From Actinoplanes sp. DH11 (GTDB taxonomy: Bacteria; Actinomycetota; Actinomycetes; Mycobacteriales; Micromonosporaceae): DNA of 64,000 nucleotides. Shown here one piece after another: positions 17,401 to 24,682 of this stretch. The stretch lies in NCBI RefSeq assembly GCF_020873875.1, contig NZ_JAHWGU010000002.1, forward strand, positions 186,001 to 250,000, given 5' to 3'. The position numbers and the translations under genes were made by a program. Under the pieces are notes generated by a model. The model made no database searches. It saw nothing but the letters and a program-made list of their open reading frames with translations, and was not told the origin of the DNA. Positions within the stretch are counted from its first letter, which is position 1. Each line of letters starts with the position of its first letter.

Positions 17401-17838
17401 CACGTGGCGGACGGTCGCCGCCGCGAAGTTGACCGTCACGGTGTTGCCGGACGCCGGGTCGAACACCCGGCCGGCCGAGGCGGACAGCGTGCTGAACGTG
17501 GAGCCGCCGGTGCTGCCCTGCACGCCGATCGTCTGGGTACGGGTGGCCCACGCGGTCGCCGCCGGCAGCTTGAGCACCACCTGGTCGACGGCGACGGCGC
17601 TGCCTAGGTCGACCTGCACCCACTGCGGGAAGGCGTTGTTGGGGCTTTCCCAGTACGACTGCTGGTTGCCGTCGGTGACGGCGGAGGCGGGCTGGGCGCC
17701 GAGGGAGCCGCTGGCCGAGGCGGGTTTGCCGGCGGCGAGGTTGGGACCGCCGGCCGCGTGGGCGGCCGGCGGGGACATGCCGAGGACGACAAGCGCGGCC
17801 GCGAGGGCCGCGCCGATCAGGCGAGTGCTGCGTCTCAT
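14482..17838 (-). CDS. Secreted multi-domain GH87-type alpha-1,3-glucanase/mycodextranase
   Basis: 1,118 residues from ATG 17838, where a signal peptide begins (MRRSTRLIGAALAAALVVLG to PAAHA); an upstream in-frame start at 17991 would bury it. Order of domains: two discoidin/CBM32-like domains (each with a TDGN..SYWES-type segment, about 35-160 and 170-295), two CARDB-type beta-sandwiches (each starting PDLxVT and containing NNTxT), a CBM35-like domain (YEAEAARYQG to FYVIDLVDLEQ), then a long right-handed beta-helix. The helix starts ITQYGAVPNDGLDDTAAIQRAV and contains FADGINFSNGTSNSRVFNSS and RTTGDDALAIW, the Asp-rich features of GH87. That family hydrolyses fungal alpha-1,3- or mixed alpha-glucan. 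GH87 is a confident fold-level call; the exact glucan specificity is not. Confidence 0.82.
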   Translation of the reverse strand: MRRSTRLIGAALAAALVVLGMSPPAAHAAGGPNLAAGKPASASGSLGAQPASAVTDGNQQSYWESPNNAFPQWVQVDLGSAVAVDQVVLKLPAATAWATRTQTIGVQGSTGGSTFSTLSASAGRVFDPASGNTVTVNFAAATVRHVRVAITANTGWPAGQLAELEVYGVAGGPVDPDPDPPAGADLATGKPVEASSAVHTFVAGNANDGSVASYWESGGFPSTLTVKLGADADVTGIVVKLNPDAAWGARTQNFAVQGRAGTATGFTDLKARADHAFHPATNRNTVTVPVSGRASDVRLQFFANTGAPGGQVAEVQVLGSWAPGPDLVVTGTTWTPAAPSETSAISLTATVRNSGTAAAAATKVDFRLGGTVAGSANVPALAAGASATVTANVGTKAMGSYTVAAVVDPANTVAEQNNANNTWTAPTPLVVAQAPGPDLQVTAITTNPANPASGAAVGFTVAVANRGTSAAGASTTRLAVGSSTLTGATPAIAAGATATVSIGGTWTATSGGATATATADSAGAVTETNESNNTLTKAIVVGRGAAVPYTEYEAEAARYQGTLVQADPLRTFGHTNFGTESSGRQSVRLSSTGQFVEFTSTNQANSIVVRNSIPDAANGGGQDATISLYVNDVFHRKLTLSSRNSWLYGTTDDTESLSNTPGPDARRLFDESNALLSQSYPAGTRFKLQRDAGDTAAFYVIDLVDLEQVAPAASPPAGCTSITQYGAVPNDGLDDTAAIQRAVTDDENGVISCVWIPAGQWRQEQKILSPDPARGQWNQKGLRNVVIRGAGMWHTRLYSDTQPHQVVGNINHPHEGNVGFDIDDNTQISDLAIFGNTQNRANRGHALNGRFGRNTKISNLWIEHVNVGAWVGRDYSDTPAYWNPGDNVEFTGMRIRNTFADGINFSNGTSNSRVFNSSFRTTGDDALAIWANPYVKDQNVDINHNDHFLNNTIQLPWRANGIAIYGGYGNSAQNNLVSDTANYPGIMLATDHSPLPFSGTTLLANNGLYRTGGAFWNSDQEFGAITLFPSTKDIVGVTIRDTDIIDSTYDGIQFKNGGGNMPNVAITNVRIDKSNNGAGILAMSGARGNATLSNVTITNSADGNIVTQPGSQFVISGN

Positions 17839-17959
17839 TCGGGGTCCGTCCTGTGCACGAGGGCGCGACAGTGGCTTGACCTGCGCTTCTGCCACGCCGA
17901 GGGGGATTACTCGCTGGACAGCTGGGATATTGCGGAGCACGTTGGGTAAATTTCGTGCT

Positions 17960-17981
17960 GCTGCCAAGTTCTTGCGGCAGC
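17960..17981 (-). promoter_or_regulatory. Dyad upstream of the GH87 gene
   Basis: GCTGCCAAG and CTTGCGGCAGC form an interrupted dyad about 120 bp upstream of the GH87 start. It could be an operator of LacI type, common for secreted glycosidases, or a leader hairpin. The evidence is symmetry and position only. Confidence 0.3.
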
Positions 17982-18029
17982 GGGCATTCAATGTTTCAGA
18001 TATGTCACTGGTTCGTCAACGACGTGTAC

Positions 18030-18181
18030 GCGCCACCGCCAGCCCACCGCGCCACCGCCAGCCCACCGCGCCACCGCCAGCCCACCGCGCCACCGCCAGC
18101 CCACCGCGCCACTGCCAGCCCGCCGCGCCACTGCCAGCCCGCCGCGCCACCGCCAGCCCGCCGCGCCACCGCCCCGTTCGC
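18030..18181. repeat. 19-bp minisatellite, about eight copies
   Basis: Units begin at 18030, 18049, 18068, 18087, 18106, 18125, 18144 and 18163, with consensus GCGCCACCGCCAGCCCACC and a later A-to-G variant. The period is not a multiple of three, so it is not coding. It lies at the start of a ~1 kb gene-free stretch upstream of the GH87 gene. Confidence 0.9.
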
Positions 18182-18185
18182 CGTG

Positions 18186-18240
18186 CGGCGCTCGCCCCAC
18201 GGCGCTCGCCCTGCGGCGCTCGCCCCACGGCGCTCGCGGT
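18186..18240. repeat. 14-bp tandem repeat, four copies
   Basis: Units CGGCGCTCGCCCCA/CGGCGCTCGCCCTG start at 18186, 18200, 18214 and 18228, directly after the 19-bp array. The stretch 18241-18352 between it and the dispersed element is low-complexity GC-rich sequence without a credible gene. Confidence 0.8.
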
Positions 18241-18352
18241 ACCTCGATCGCCGTCCGACCATGCCGCCCGCGCACCAACCCCGCGCCCCCGGCCCCGGCC
18301 CGCGCCCCCGGCCCGGCCTCGGCCCCAGTGGCGCCGGACGCGCCGCCCCTGA

Positions 18353-18655
18353 CGAGATGTTGATCTGCAGGCGCTACGAAATCGCGGTGATCAAGGGGTC
18401 AAAACCGCGATTTCGCATCGCTAGCAGATCAACACCGCCCCGCGAGCCCAACGCAGCCGACCGCAGCCACTTGCCAGGGGTGGCACCAGAGCACCAGGGC
18501 CGAGGGCCGGGGGCAGGCAGCACCACGCCGCACCCCTTCGCCTCGCCCCTCCGCCGCATCAACATCCCGCGCCCCATGCTCGGCAACGTTCTACCAGCGC
18601 AAATCGGGCAGAAGAGTTCGCGCTTGCTGCTTGACGAGACCACAGGGGCACCCCC
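18353..18655 (+). repeat. Dispersed palindromic element, copy 1
   Basis: This ~300-bp block recurs, inverted, at 52868-53143. It begins CGAGATGTTGATCTG and contains a 69-bp palindrome (18362-18430): GATCTGCAGGCG.. and ..CGCTAGCAGATC, with 27-base arms, four mismatches and a loop carrying GATCAAGGGGTCAAA. It ends in a conserved stretch containing GCGCAAATCGGGCAGAAGAG and a CTTGACGA segment. A second copy of the 13-base end CGAGATGTTGATC occurs at 18960-18972. One frame reads through both copies with similar peptides, but DNA conservation is strongest in the palindrome, so this looks like a MITE- or REP-like element rather than a gene. Confidence 0.8.
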
Positions 18656-19008
18656 GGAGCCGGCAGAAGGCAACCCAGGTGGCGTGCGGCCGATGCTGCC
18701 TGAGCGCCCGACATCAGCCGGGTCGGCAGTATTGCCTGCGAAGCCAACACCCGCCGGGCAGGCGCGACGGCGAGGCGGGTGGCATCGGCGCGGCGGGTGG
18801 CATGGGCCGGGCGGGCGGCGACGGCGCGGCGGGCGGCACCGGCCCGGCGGGCAGCACGGGCCCGGCGGGCGGCACGGCATCGGTCCGGCGGGCAGCACCG
18901 GCGCGGCGGGCAGCACCGGCCCGGCGGGGCCGCGGTCCTGGAGCGATGAAACAAGCAGCCGAGATGTTGATCATCCTCGGTGCGGCCGGGTGCCGTTGGG
19001 TATCCGGG
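18656..19008. repeat. Gene-free stretch with GGCGGGC-rich repeats
   Basis: From about 18774 to 18935 the sequence is an imperfect 15-18-bp repeat of the type GGCGGGCGGCACCGGCCC. The flanks have no coding signal on either strand that is supported by a start, a ribosome site or family resemblance. 18960-18972 repeats the end sequence of the dispersed element. Confidence 0.65.
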
Positions 19009-19299
19009 TCAGCGGACGGGCAGGTTCACCCGGCGTCCCTGGCCGAACCGGGCCGTGCCGGTGTCCGTCACCACGGCGAAGGCGCCACCGGGCACACCGT
19101 CGCGCACGGCGATCCGGGACGCGGCCTTGAGCAGGGTGCGCTCGTTCGCGCCGGCGATGAAGAAGATGTAGACGTCGCCGAACTCCTCGCCGTCGTCCCA
19201 CTCCTCGATGCCGAGCTCCTCCTCCAGGTCGATCAGGTAGTCCCCGACGTCGTCGATCCACTCGCCGTCAGCGGTCAGCGGGATGTGGATCTCCACCAT
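19009..19299 (-). CDS. Small acidic protein of unknown function
   Basis: 96 residues from ATG 19299 (MVEIHIPLTADGEW). A start three codons earlier (19308) is possible, but ATG 19299 overlaps the upstream gene's stop as TAATG, typical of coupling. The protein is strongly acidic in the middle (DLEEELGIEEWDDGEEFGD) and contains VYIFFIAGANERTLLKAA and a C-terminal GRRVNLPVR. No signal peptide or membrane segment. I do not recognise the family. The coupling to the 218-residue gene suggests that the two proteins act together. Confidence 0.65.
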   Translation of the reverse strand: MVEIHIPLTADGEWIDDVGDYLIDLEEELGIEEWDDGEEFGDVYIFFIAGANERTLLKAASRIAVRDGVPGGAFAVVTDTGTARFGQGRRVNLPVR

Positions 19300-19955
19300 T
19301 ACAGCCATGCCGATGATGATCCGGCAGGGCCGGCACCCCGGCCGCGGCGGGGCTGCGGTCCGGAGCCGGGCAACTGGACCGTGGTGGTGACACGGACCAG
19401 CGACGGCGTACGGGGAGTCGAGCCGAAGCCGAACCGGACGGGCGGGTCGACAGCGGCGAGCGGACCCAGGTTCACGCCGTCGAGGACCGCCGAGGCCGTC
19501 GTGATCCGATGCAGGTCCTGCACCGCGTACCACTCGCGCCGGCCGTTGCCCGCGCTCCCGTGCGTGCGGACACCCGGCAGCACGCGGGCCGGCACGCCGA
19601 TCAGCCGGACCCAGCCGAGCCGGCGGGCCAGTGGTGCCGGCACCGCGTGCAGGAGCCGGCCCAGCAGGCCACGGCCACCGGTGGTGAAGCGCAGGGTCAG
19701 CGGGCCGGCCGTGACCGACCATGCCGCACCGGACCTGGACACCTCGAACGGGACCACCCGCACCGTCTCGAAGGAGTACGTGTCGGCGACGAACCGGCCC
19801 AGCTCCTCGGTCTGGGCGAGCAGGACACGCCGGCCGTCGCCGTACTCGACCATGACGTCGGTGACCGGCCCGAACGGTGAGCCCGGCCAGTGCCCCAGCA
19901 CCAGCCGTGTCCCGCTCGTCGTGCCCACCCCGGCGATCCACCCGTCAAAACGCAT
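19299..19955 (-). CDS. Conserved-looking protein of unknown function, 218 aa
   Basis: ATG at 19955, stop TAA at 19299-19301 shared with the next start. The sequence is beta-rich: MRFDGWIAGVGTTSGTRLVLGHW, VMVEYGDGRRVLLAQTEEL, GPLTLRFTTGG, and a central basic stretch GRGLLGRLLHAVPAPLARRLGWVRL, ending in a Pro/Gly/Arg tail. No signal peptide or transmembrane helix. Coding character is supported by its sharp codon bias and by the coupled downstream gene. The function is unknown. It is divergent from the ABC exporter across a 135-bp promoter region. Confidence 0.6.
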   Translation of the reverse strand: MRFDGWIAGVGTTSGTRLVLGHWPGSPFGPVTDVMVEYGDGRRVLLAQTEELGRFVADTYSFETVRVVPFEVSRSGAAWSVTAGPLTLRFTTGGRGLLGRLLHAVPAPLARRLGWVRLIGVPARVLPGVRTHGSAGNGRREWYAVQDLHRITTASAVLDGVNLGPLAAVDPPVRFGFGSTPRTPSLVRVTTTVQLPGSGPQPRRGRGAGPAGSSSAWL

Positions 19956-20046
19956 CCGCACGGCCGGTCTGATACCCCCGCGCGGCTGATCGACGCCCGT
20001 CCGGTGAGGCGGCTCACCTGGGCTGCGCCATCGCGGGGACGGCATA

Positions 20047-20065
20047 TTAGGCTGCCCTTGCTTTC
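20047..20065 (+). promoter_or_regulatory. Possible iron box (IdeR/DmdR-like) before the ABC exporter
   Basis: TTAGGCTGCCCTTGCTTTC matches about half of the actinobacterial iron-repressor 19-mer (TTAGGTTAGGCTAACCTAA), with the TTAGG half-site intact, 26 bp before the GTG. A match at this level can occur by chance. Confidence 0.25.
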
Positions 20066-20090
20066 GATCTTCGGCTGAGGAGTTCCCGCG

Positions 20091-21881
20091 GTGCCCAGCA
20101 CGACGAGTCCCGGCACTGCGATCCTGCGGCGGGCGGTGGCCCGCAACGGCAGGCGGCTGTGGACCGGCACCGCCCTGGCCGGTGTCTACCAGCTCTGCGC
20201 GGCCCTGATCCCGATCCTGATCGGCGTCGTCGTCGACCAGGCCGTCGGGACCGGCGACGTGACCGCGCTGCTGATCTGGATCTCGGTCCTGGCGCTGCTG
20301 TTCCTGGTGCTGACGGTGACGTACCGCTTCGGTGCCCGGCAGTTGCAGCGGGCCATCGCCGAGGAGGGGCACCGGCTGCGGGTCGAGGTGGCCGCGAAGA
20401 TCCTGCACCCGCGTGGGCTGCGTACCGACCGGCACGCCGGCGAACTGCTCGCGGTGTCGACCTCGGACGCCGACCTGACGTCGTACGTGCTCGACCACAT
20501 CCCGCGGATCTCCAGTTCCCTGATCGCCGCCACGGTCAGCGCGGTCACGCTCCTGCTGATCTCCCGGCCGCTCGGGCTGATCGTGTTGATCGCCACCCCG
20601 ATCGTGCTGGCGATCCTCAACCTGACCGCGCCGCTCATCGCCCGGCGCGTCGCCGACCAGCAGGAACAGTCCGGCAAGGCGACCTCGCTCGCCACTGACC
20701 TGGTGACCGGTCTGCGGCCGCTGCGGGGCATCGGCGCCCAGGACGCCGCCGCCGACCGGTACCGGGTGGTGAGCCGGCGATCCCTGGACGCCACGCTGCG
20801 CGCCGCCCGCACCCAGAACGCGTACCTCAGCGCCTCCACCACGCTGAGCACCCTGCTGGCCGGCGGCATCGCGATCGCGGCGGGCTGGTTCGCGCTGACT
20901 GGCCGGATCACGGTCGGCCAGTTCATCACGGTGATCGGCTCGGCGCAGTTCCTGATCGAGCCGTTCGGGGTGCTCGCCGTCGTGCCGAGCTGGTTCGCCG
21001 CCGCGCGCGCCGCCGCCGACCGCGTCGCCTCGGTCACCGGTGCCGGCCTGATCCTGCCCGGCGGCACCGCCTCGGCGGCCGCCGCCGGGCCGATCTCGCC
21101 CGACCACGCCTCCGTGACCGGGGCCGGGCCGATCTCGCCCGACGGCGTCTCGGTGGCCGGGGCCGGGCCCGGCGGCGCCCGGTGCGACCTGCGGCTGGCG
21201 GGTGTGACTTACGGTTCGCTCGCCGGTCTTGACCTGCATGTTCGGCCCGGTGAGCTGGTGGGCGTCGTGGCGCACCGGCCGGCGGACGCCGAGGCGCTGG
21301 TGCGCCTGCTCGCGATGCCCGACGGCTACGACGGCGACATCGCACTCGGCGGGGTCCGGCTGGAAACACTCGACCGGTCCGCGGCCCGCGCCCTGCTGCA
21401 CGTCGAGCCGCACCGCACGGACCTGTTCACCGGCACCCTGGCCGCCAACATCGATCCGCACGACGCCGGTGCCGAGCGGCGCGCCGCCGCCGTCCGGGCC
21501 GCCGCCGCCGACGAGGTGGCCGGCCTGCACCCGGACGGGCTTGACGCACCGGTCACCGAACGCGGCTCCAACCTCTCCGGCGGCCAGCGGCAGCGCATCG
21601 CCCTGGCCCGCGCCCTGCTGGCCGGGCCACCACTGCTCGTCCTGCACGATCCGACGACCGCCGTGGACGCGGTCACCGAGCACGCCATCGCCGGCGGCAT
21701 CCGGGCGCTGCGGCACGGACCGGACGCCGGCCTCGGCACCGTCGTGATCACCAGCAGCCCGGCCTTGCTCGCGGTCACCGACCGGGTCGTCGTCATCGGC
21801 GACGGCGCGGTCGTCGCCGAGGGCACCCACGCCGAGCTCAGCGCCGGCGACGACACCTACCGCCGGACGGTGCTGCGATGA
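20091..21881 (+). CDS. ABC exporter half-transporter with degenerate ATP site (subunit 1)
   Basis: 596 residues: six-helix type IV exporter membrane domain (about 20-310), a Gly/Ala-rich linker holding a repeated AGPISPD unit (about 325-360), and a nucleotide-binding domain. The ABC signature is perfect (LSGGQRQRIALARALL), but Walker A is replaced by GVVAHRPADAEALV, with no GKS/T. Walker B reads LLVLHDPTTAVD, with His for the usual Asp and Asp for the catalytic Glu. It therefore needs a partner to hydrolyse ATP. The GTG at 20091 has GAGGAG at 20076-20081. Its stop overlaps the ATG of the second half (ATGA). The substrate is unknown. Confidence 0.9.
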   Translation: MPSTTSPGTAILRRAVARNGRRLWTGTALAGVYQLCAALIPILIGVVVDQAVGTGDVTALLIWISVLALLFLVLTVTYRFGARQLQRAIAEEGHRLRVEVAAKILHPRGLRTDRHAGELLAVSTSDADLTSYVLDHIPRISSSLIAATVSAVTLLLISRPLGLIVLIATPIVLAILNLTAPLIARRVADQQEQSGKATSLATDLVTGLRPLRGIGAQDAAADRYRVVSRRSLDATLRAARTQNAYLSASTTLSTLLAGGIAIAAGWFALTGRITVGQFITVIGSAQFLIEPFGVLAVVPSWFAAARAAADRVASVTGAGLILPGGTASAAAAGPISPDHASVTGAGPISPDGVSVAGAGPGGARCDLRLAGVTYGSLAGLDLHVRPGELVGVVAHRPADAEALVRLLAMPDGYDGDIALGGVRLETLDRSAARALLHVEPHRTDLFTGTLAANIDPHDAGAERRAAAVRAAAADEVAGLHPDGLDAPVTERGSNLSGGQRQRIALARALLAGPPLLVLHDPTTAVDAVTEHAIAGGIRALRHGPDAGLGTVVITSSPALLAVTDRVVVIGDGAVVAEGTHAELSAGDDTYRRTVLR

Positions 21882-23743
21882 GCGCCCCGCAGCTCCCGGA
21901 CGATGGGCGGCAGCTCCCGGACAACGGGCCCCAGCTCCCGGACAACGGGCCCCAGCTCCCGGACGACGAGCCGCAGCTCCTGGACAACGGGCCGCAGCTC
22001 CCGGACAACGGGCCGCTGCTTCCGATCGCCGGGCCGCGGCAGAGCCGTGCCTGGCTCGGCGCCGAACTCCGCACCCGCCCGGCGGCGACCGGGTTCACCC
22101 TGCTCGCCGGGCTGCTCGCGGCCGGCGCGTCGATCGTCCCCGCGTACATCCTGGGTCTGCTCGTCGACCGCATCCGGGCCGGCGGCGATGCCGCCGCCAT
22201 CGCCCCCGCCGCCGCGGCGATCCTGGCCGCGGCCGTCGTCGGTGGCGCCGCGACCGGCCTCGCCGGGTACCTGATCAGCCGGCTCGGCTCACGCATCCTC
22301 GCCGACCTGCGCGAACGCGTCGTCGCCACGGCTCTGCGCCTGCCCGCGACGGTGCTCGACCGCGCCGGCCGCGGCGATCTGCTCTCCCGGGTCGGCGCCG
22401 ACATCACCGCCATCGACAAGGCCGTCTCCGACGTCCTGCCCGGCATGATCTCCGCCCTGCTGCTGGCCGCCCTCAGCCTCGCCGCGATCATCGGGATCGA
22501 CTGGCGTCTCGGCCTGGCGGGGGCGCTCGCGGTGCCGCTCTACGTGCTGGCGCTGCGCTGGTATCTGCCGCGCGCCGCACCCTCCTACGCGGCGGAACGG
22601 GTCGCCATCGCCGCCCGGTCGCAGCTGTTCGTCGAGGGCATGCAGGGCATCCCGACCGTGCACGCCTACCGGCTGGAGGACCGGCACCTCGCCGGCATCG
22701 ACGGCGCCTCCGCCCGGGCCCGGGACATCTCGATCTCGGTGTTCGCCCGGTACACCCGGTTCGTCGGCCGGATCAACCGGGCCGAACTCGTGGGGCTGGC
22801 AGCCGTGCTGGTGGCGGGCTTCGTCCTCGTACGCCAGGGGCTGGTGACCGTCGGCGAGGTCTCCGCCGCCGCCCTGCTGTTCCACCGCGTCTTCAACCCG
22901 ATCATGATCTTGATGGTCACCTTCGACAAGGCCCAGGACGCCGGCGCCAGCCTCGCCCGCCTCGTCGGTGTGCTCGGCACGGACGTGGCGGAACGCGCCG
23001 CCGGCACCCCGCCGACCGGCCGCGACCTGGTCCTCGACGACGTCAGCTTCAGCTATGACGACGCCACACCCGTGCTGCGCGGCGTCAGCCTGCGGGTCGA
23101 GCCCGGCGAACTCGTCGCGCTGGTCGGCTCCACCGGCGCCGGCAAGACCACGGCGGCGTCGCTCGCCGCCGGCATTCTGCGGCCGGACAAGGGGTACGCG
23201 CTGGTCGGCGGCGTGCCGGTGACCGACCTACCGGCCCGGACCGTGGCCATCGTCAGCCAGGAGACCCACGTCTTCGCCGGCCCGCTCGCCGAAGACCTGC
23301 GGCTGGCCCGCCCGGACGCCACCGACGACGACCTCGCCGCGGCCCTGGCAGGCGTCGGCGCCCTCGACTGGGCGCGCGCCCTGCCCGCCGGCCTGGACAC
23401 CGTGGTCGGCGACGGCGGCCACCAGCTCACGGCGGCGCAGGCACAGCAACTGGCGCTGGCCCGGGTGGTGCTTCTGGACCCGCCGGTCGTGGTGCTGGAC
23501 GAGGCCACCGCCGAGGCGGGCAGCGCCGGCGCCCGCGACCTGGAGCAGGCCGCCACGGCGGCGCTGCGGGGCCGGACCGGTCTGGTGGTCGCCCACCGGT
23601 TGACGCAGGCGGCCGCCGCCGACCGTGTCATCGTGATGGAGCACGGCGAGATCGTGGAAAGTGGATCACACGCCGAGCTGGTCGCCGGCGGCGGGCGCTA
23701 CGCCCGGCTGTGGGCGGCCTGGTCGGCGCGGGCGGGTTCCTGA
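21878..23743 (+). CDS. ABC exporter half-transporter (subunit 2, intact Walker motifs)
   Basis: 621 residues. A hydrophilic N-terminal extension of seven QLPDNGP-type repeats precedes the exporter membrane domain (about 60-360). The nucleotide-binding domain has a good Walker A (LVGSTGAGKTTAASLAAG), Q-loop region (VSQETHVFAGPL) and Walker B with catalytic Glu (VVVLDEATAEAGS), but a degenerate signature (LTAAQAQQLALARV instead of LSGGQ). Combined with subunit 1, whose signature is intact but whose Walker A is not, one composite ATP site is complete and the other is dead. This is the known pattern of heterodimeric ABC exporters. Confidence 0.92.
   Translation: MSAPQLPDDGRQLPDNGPQLPDNGPQLPDDEPQLLDNGPQLPDNGPLLPIAGPRQSRAWLGAELRTRPAATGFTLLAGLLAAGASIVPAYILGLLVDRIRAGGDAAAIAPAAAAILAAAVVGGAATGLAGYLISRLGSRILADLRERVVATALRLPATVLDRAGRGDLLSRVGADITAIDKAVSDVLPGMISALLLAALSLAAIIGIDWRLGLAGALAVPLYVLALRWYLPRAAPSYAAERVAIAARSQLFVEGMQGIPTVHAYRLEDRHLAGIDGASARARDISISVFARYTRFVGRINRAELVGLAAVLVAGFVLVRQGLVTVGEVSAAALLFHRVFNPIMILMVTFDKAQDAGASLARLVGVLGTDVAERAAGTPPTGRDLVLDDVSFSYDDATPVLRGVSLRVEPGELVALVGSTGAGKTTAASLAAGILRPDKGYALVGGVPVTDLPARTVAIVSQETHVFAGPLAEDLRLARPDATDDDLAAALAGVGALDWARALPAGLDTVVGDGGHQLTAAQAQQLALARVVLLDPPVVVLDEATAEAGSAGARDLEQAATAALRGRTGLVVAHRLTQAAAADRVIVMEHGEIVESGSHAELVAGGGRYARLWAAWSARAGS
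21890..22036 (+). repeat. In-frame 21-bp repeat, seven units
   Basis: Units of CAGCTCCCGGACAACGGGCCC begin at 21890 and recur every 21 bp, encoding QLPDNGP heptapeptides at the cytoplasmic N-terminus of ABC subunit 2. Units 2-6 are nearly identical, which suggests recent expansion. Confidence 0.9.
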
Positions 23744-23767
23744 GCGCTGTCGAACTGGGGGTACGGG

Positions 23768-24682
23768 ATGCGGATCGTTGTGGAAGCCACCTCGGCGTTG
23801 ACCTTCGACGACGGTTCACCGGTGCGTGCCGCGTCCGCGATCGCGCCGTTCGGGGACGGCTGGCTGGTCGCGCAGGACGACGCGACGCACGCGGCGTGGT
23901 GGCGATCGGAAACGGTCACCGCCGTACGCGTCGTGGAAGCCGTCGACGGCCTTGAGGTGTTCAGCTCGGCCGCCGGCACCAAACACCTGAAGCCGGACTT
24001 CGAGGCGGCGTGCCCGGTCGGCTCCGGCGTGCTGCTCCTCGGCTCCGGCTCCACCGACGCCCGGATGCGAGGTTCCCTGGTGACCCCGGGGCCGGCCTTC
24101 ACCGCCGCCGATCTGGCACCGGTCTACCACGCCGTCGCCGACGCCCTCGGCATCCCCGTCGCGCACCTGAACCTGGAGGGCGCCTGCCGGGTCGGCGACC
24201 GGTTGCGCTGGTTCCAGCGCGGGAACGCCGCCGCCGGCGCCCCCACCGCCTGCGTCGACGTCGACCTGCCGGCCCTGCTGGCCGCGGTGACCGGGACAGG
24301 CGCCGCCGGCCGGGTCGCCGTCAGTGCCGTCCGGCGCTACGACCTGGGCACCGTCGACGGTGTCGCGCTGGCCGTCACGGACGCGGTGTCGCTCTCCCGC
24401 CCGGTCGCACCCGGTGGCGGCTCCGTGCTGGTCAGTGCCGCCGCCGAGGACACCCCGAACGCCGTCGACGACGGGCCGGTGGTGGCCGCCGCGCTCGCCC
24501 TGCTGGACGACGACAGCGTGGTGGCGACCGCGGAACTGCCCACCCTGCCCGGCGGCCTCTACAAGATCGAAGGCCTGGCGGTCGCCGACGAGCTGCCGGA
24601 CGGGCTGCGCCTGATCGCCGTCGTCGACGCGGACGACCCGGCCGTCCCCTCCCGGCAACTCACGCTGCGGCTGCACTGGTGA
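23768..24682 (+). CDS. Propeller-like protein of unknown function
   Basis: 304 residues, no signal peptide or membrane segment. The sequence is a run of short beta-strands and loops: AIAPFGDGWLVAQDD, KHLKPDFEAACPVGSGVLLLGSGST, LNLEGACRVGDRLRWFQRGN, YKIEGLAVADELPDGLRLIAVVDADDP. This pattern, with conserved KPDxEA and EGxAV turns, resembles DUF6929/esterase-phytase-like beta-propellers, but I assign that only tentatively. ATG at 23768 has a purine-rich GGGGGTACGGG upstream. The stop overlaps a GTG of the SGNH hydrolase, so the two are likely coupled. It lies 24 bp after the ABC exporter and may be in its operon. Confidence 0.65.
   Translation: MRIVVEATSALTFDDGSPVRAASAIAPFGDGWLVAQDDATHAAWWRSETVTAVRVVEAVDGLEVFSSAAGTKHLKPDFEAACPVGSGVLLLGSGSTDARMRGSLVTPGPAFTAADLAPVYHAVADALGIPVAHLNLEGACRVGDRLRWFQRGNAAAGAPTACVDVDLPALLAAVTGTGAAGRVAVSAVRRYDLGTVDGVALAVTDAVSLSRPVAPGGGSVLVSAAAEDTPNAVDDGPVVAAALALLDDDSVVATAELPTLPGGLYKIEGLAVADELPDGLRLIAVVDADDPAVPSRQLTLRLHW

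Noticed and set aside
18770..18940. Collagen-like Gly-X-X protein
   Set aside because: The repeat period varies, there is no start or signal peptide, and the sequence is simple GGCGGGC expansion.
17955..19130. Protein-coding gene across the repeat region, with a peptide shared with 52768-53109
   Set aside because: The frame is carried by the 19-bp array (period not a multiple of three) and by the dispersed element; conservation follows the DNA palindrome and no ribosome site is present.
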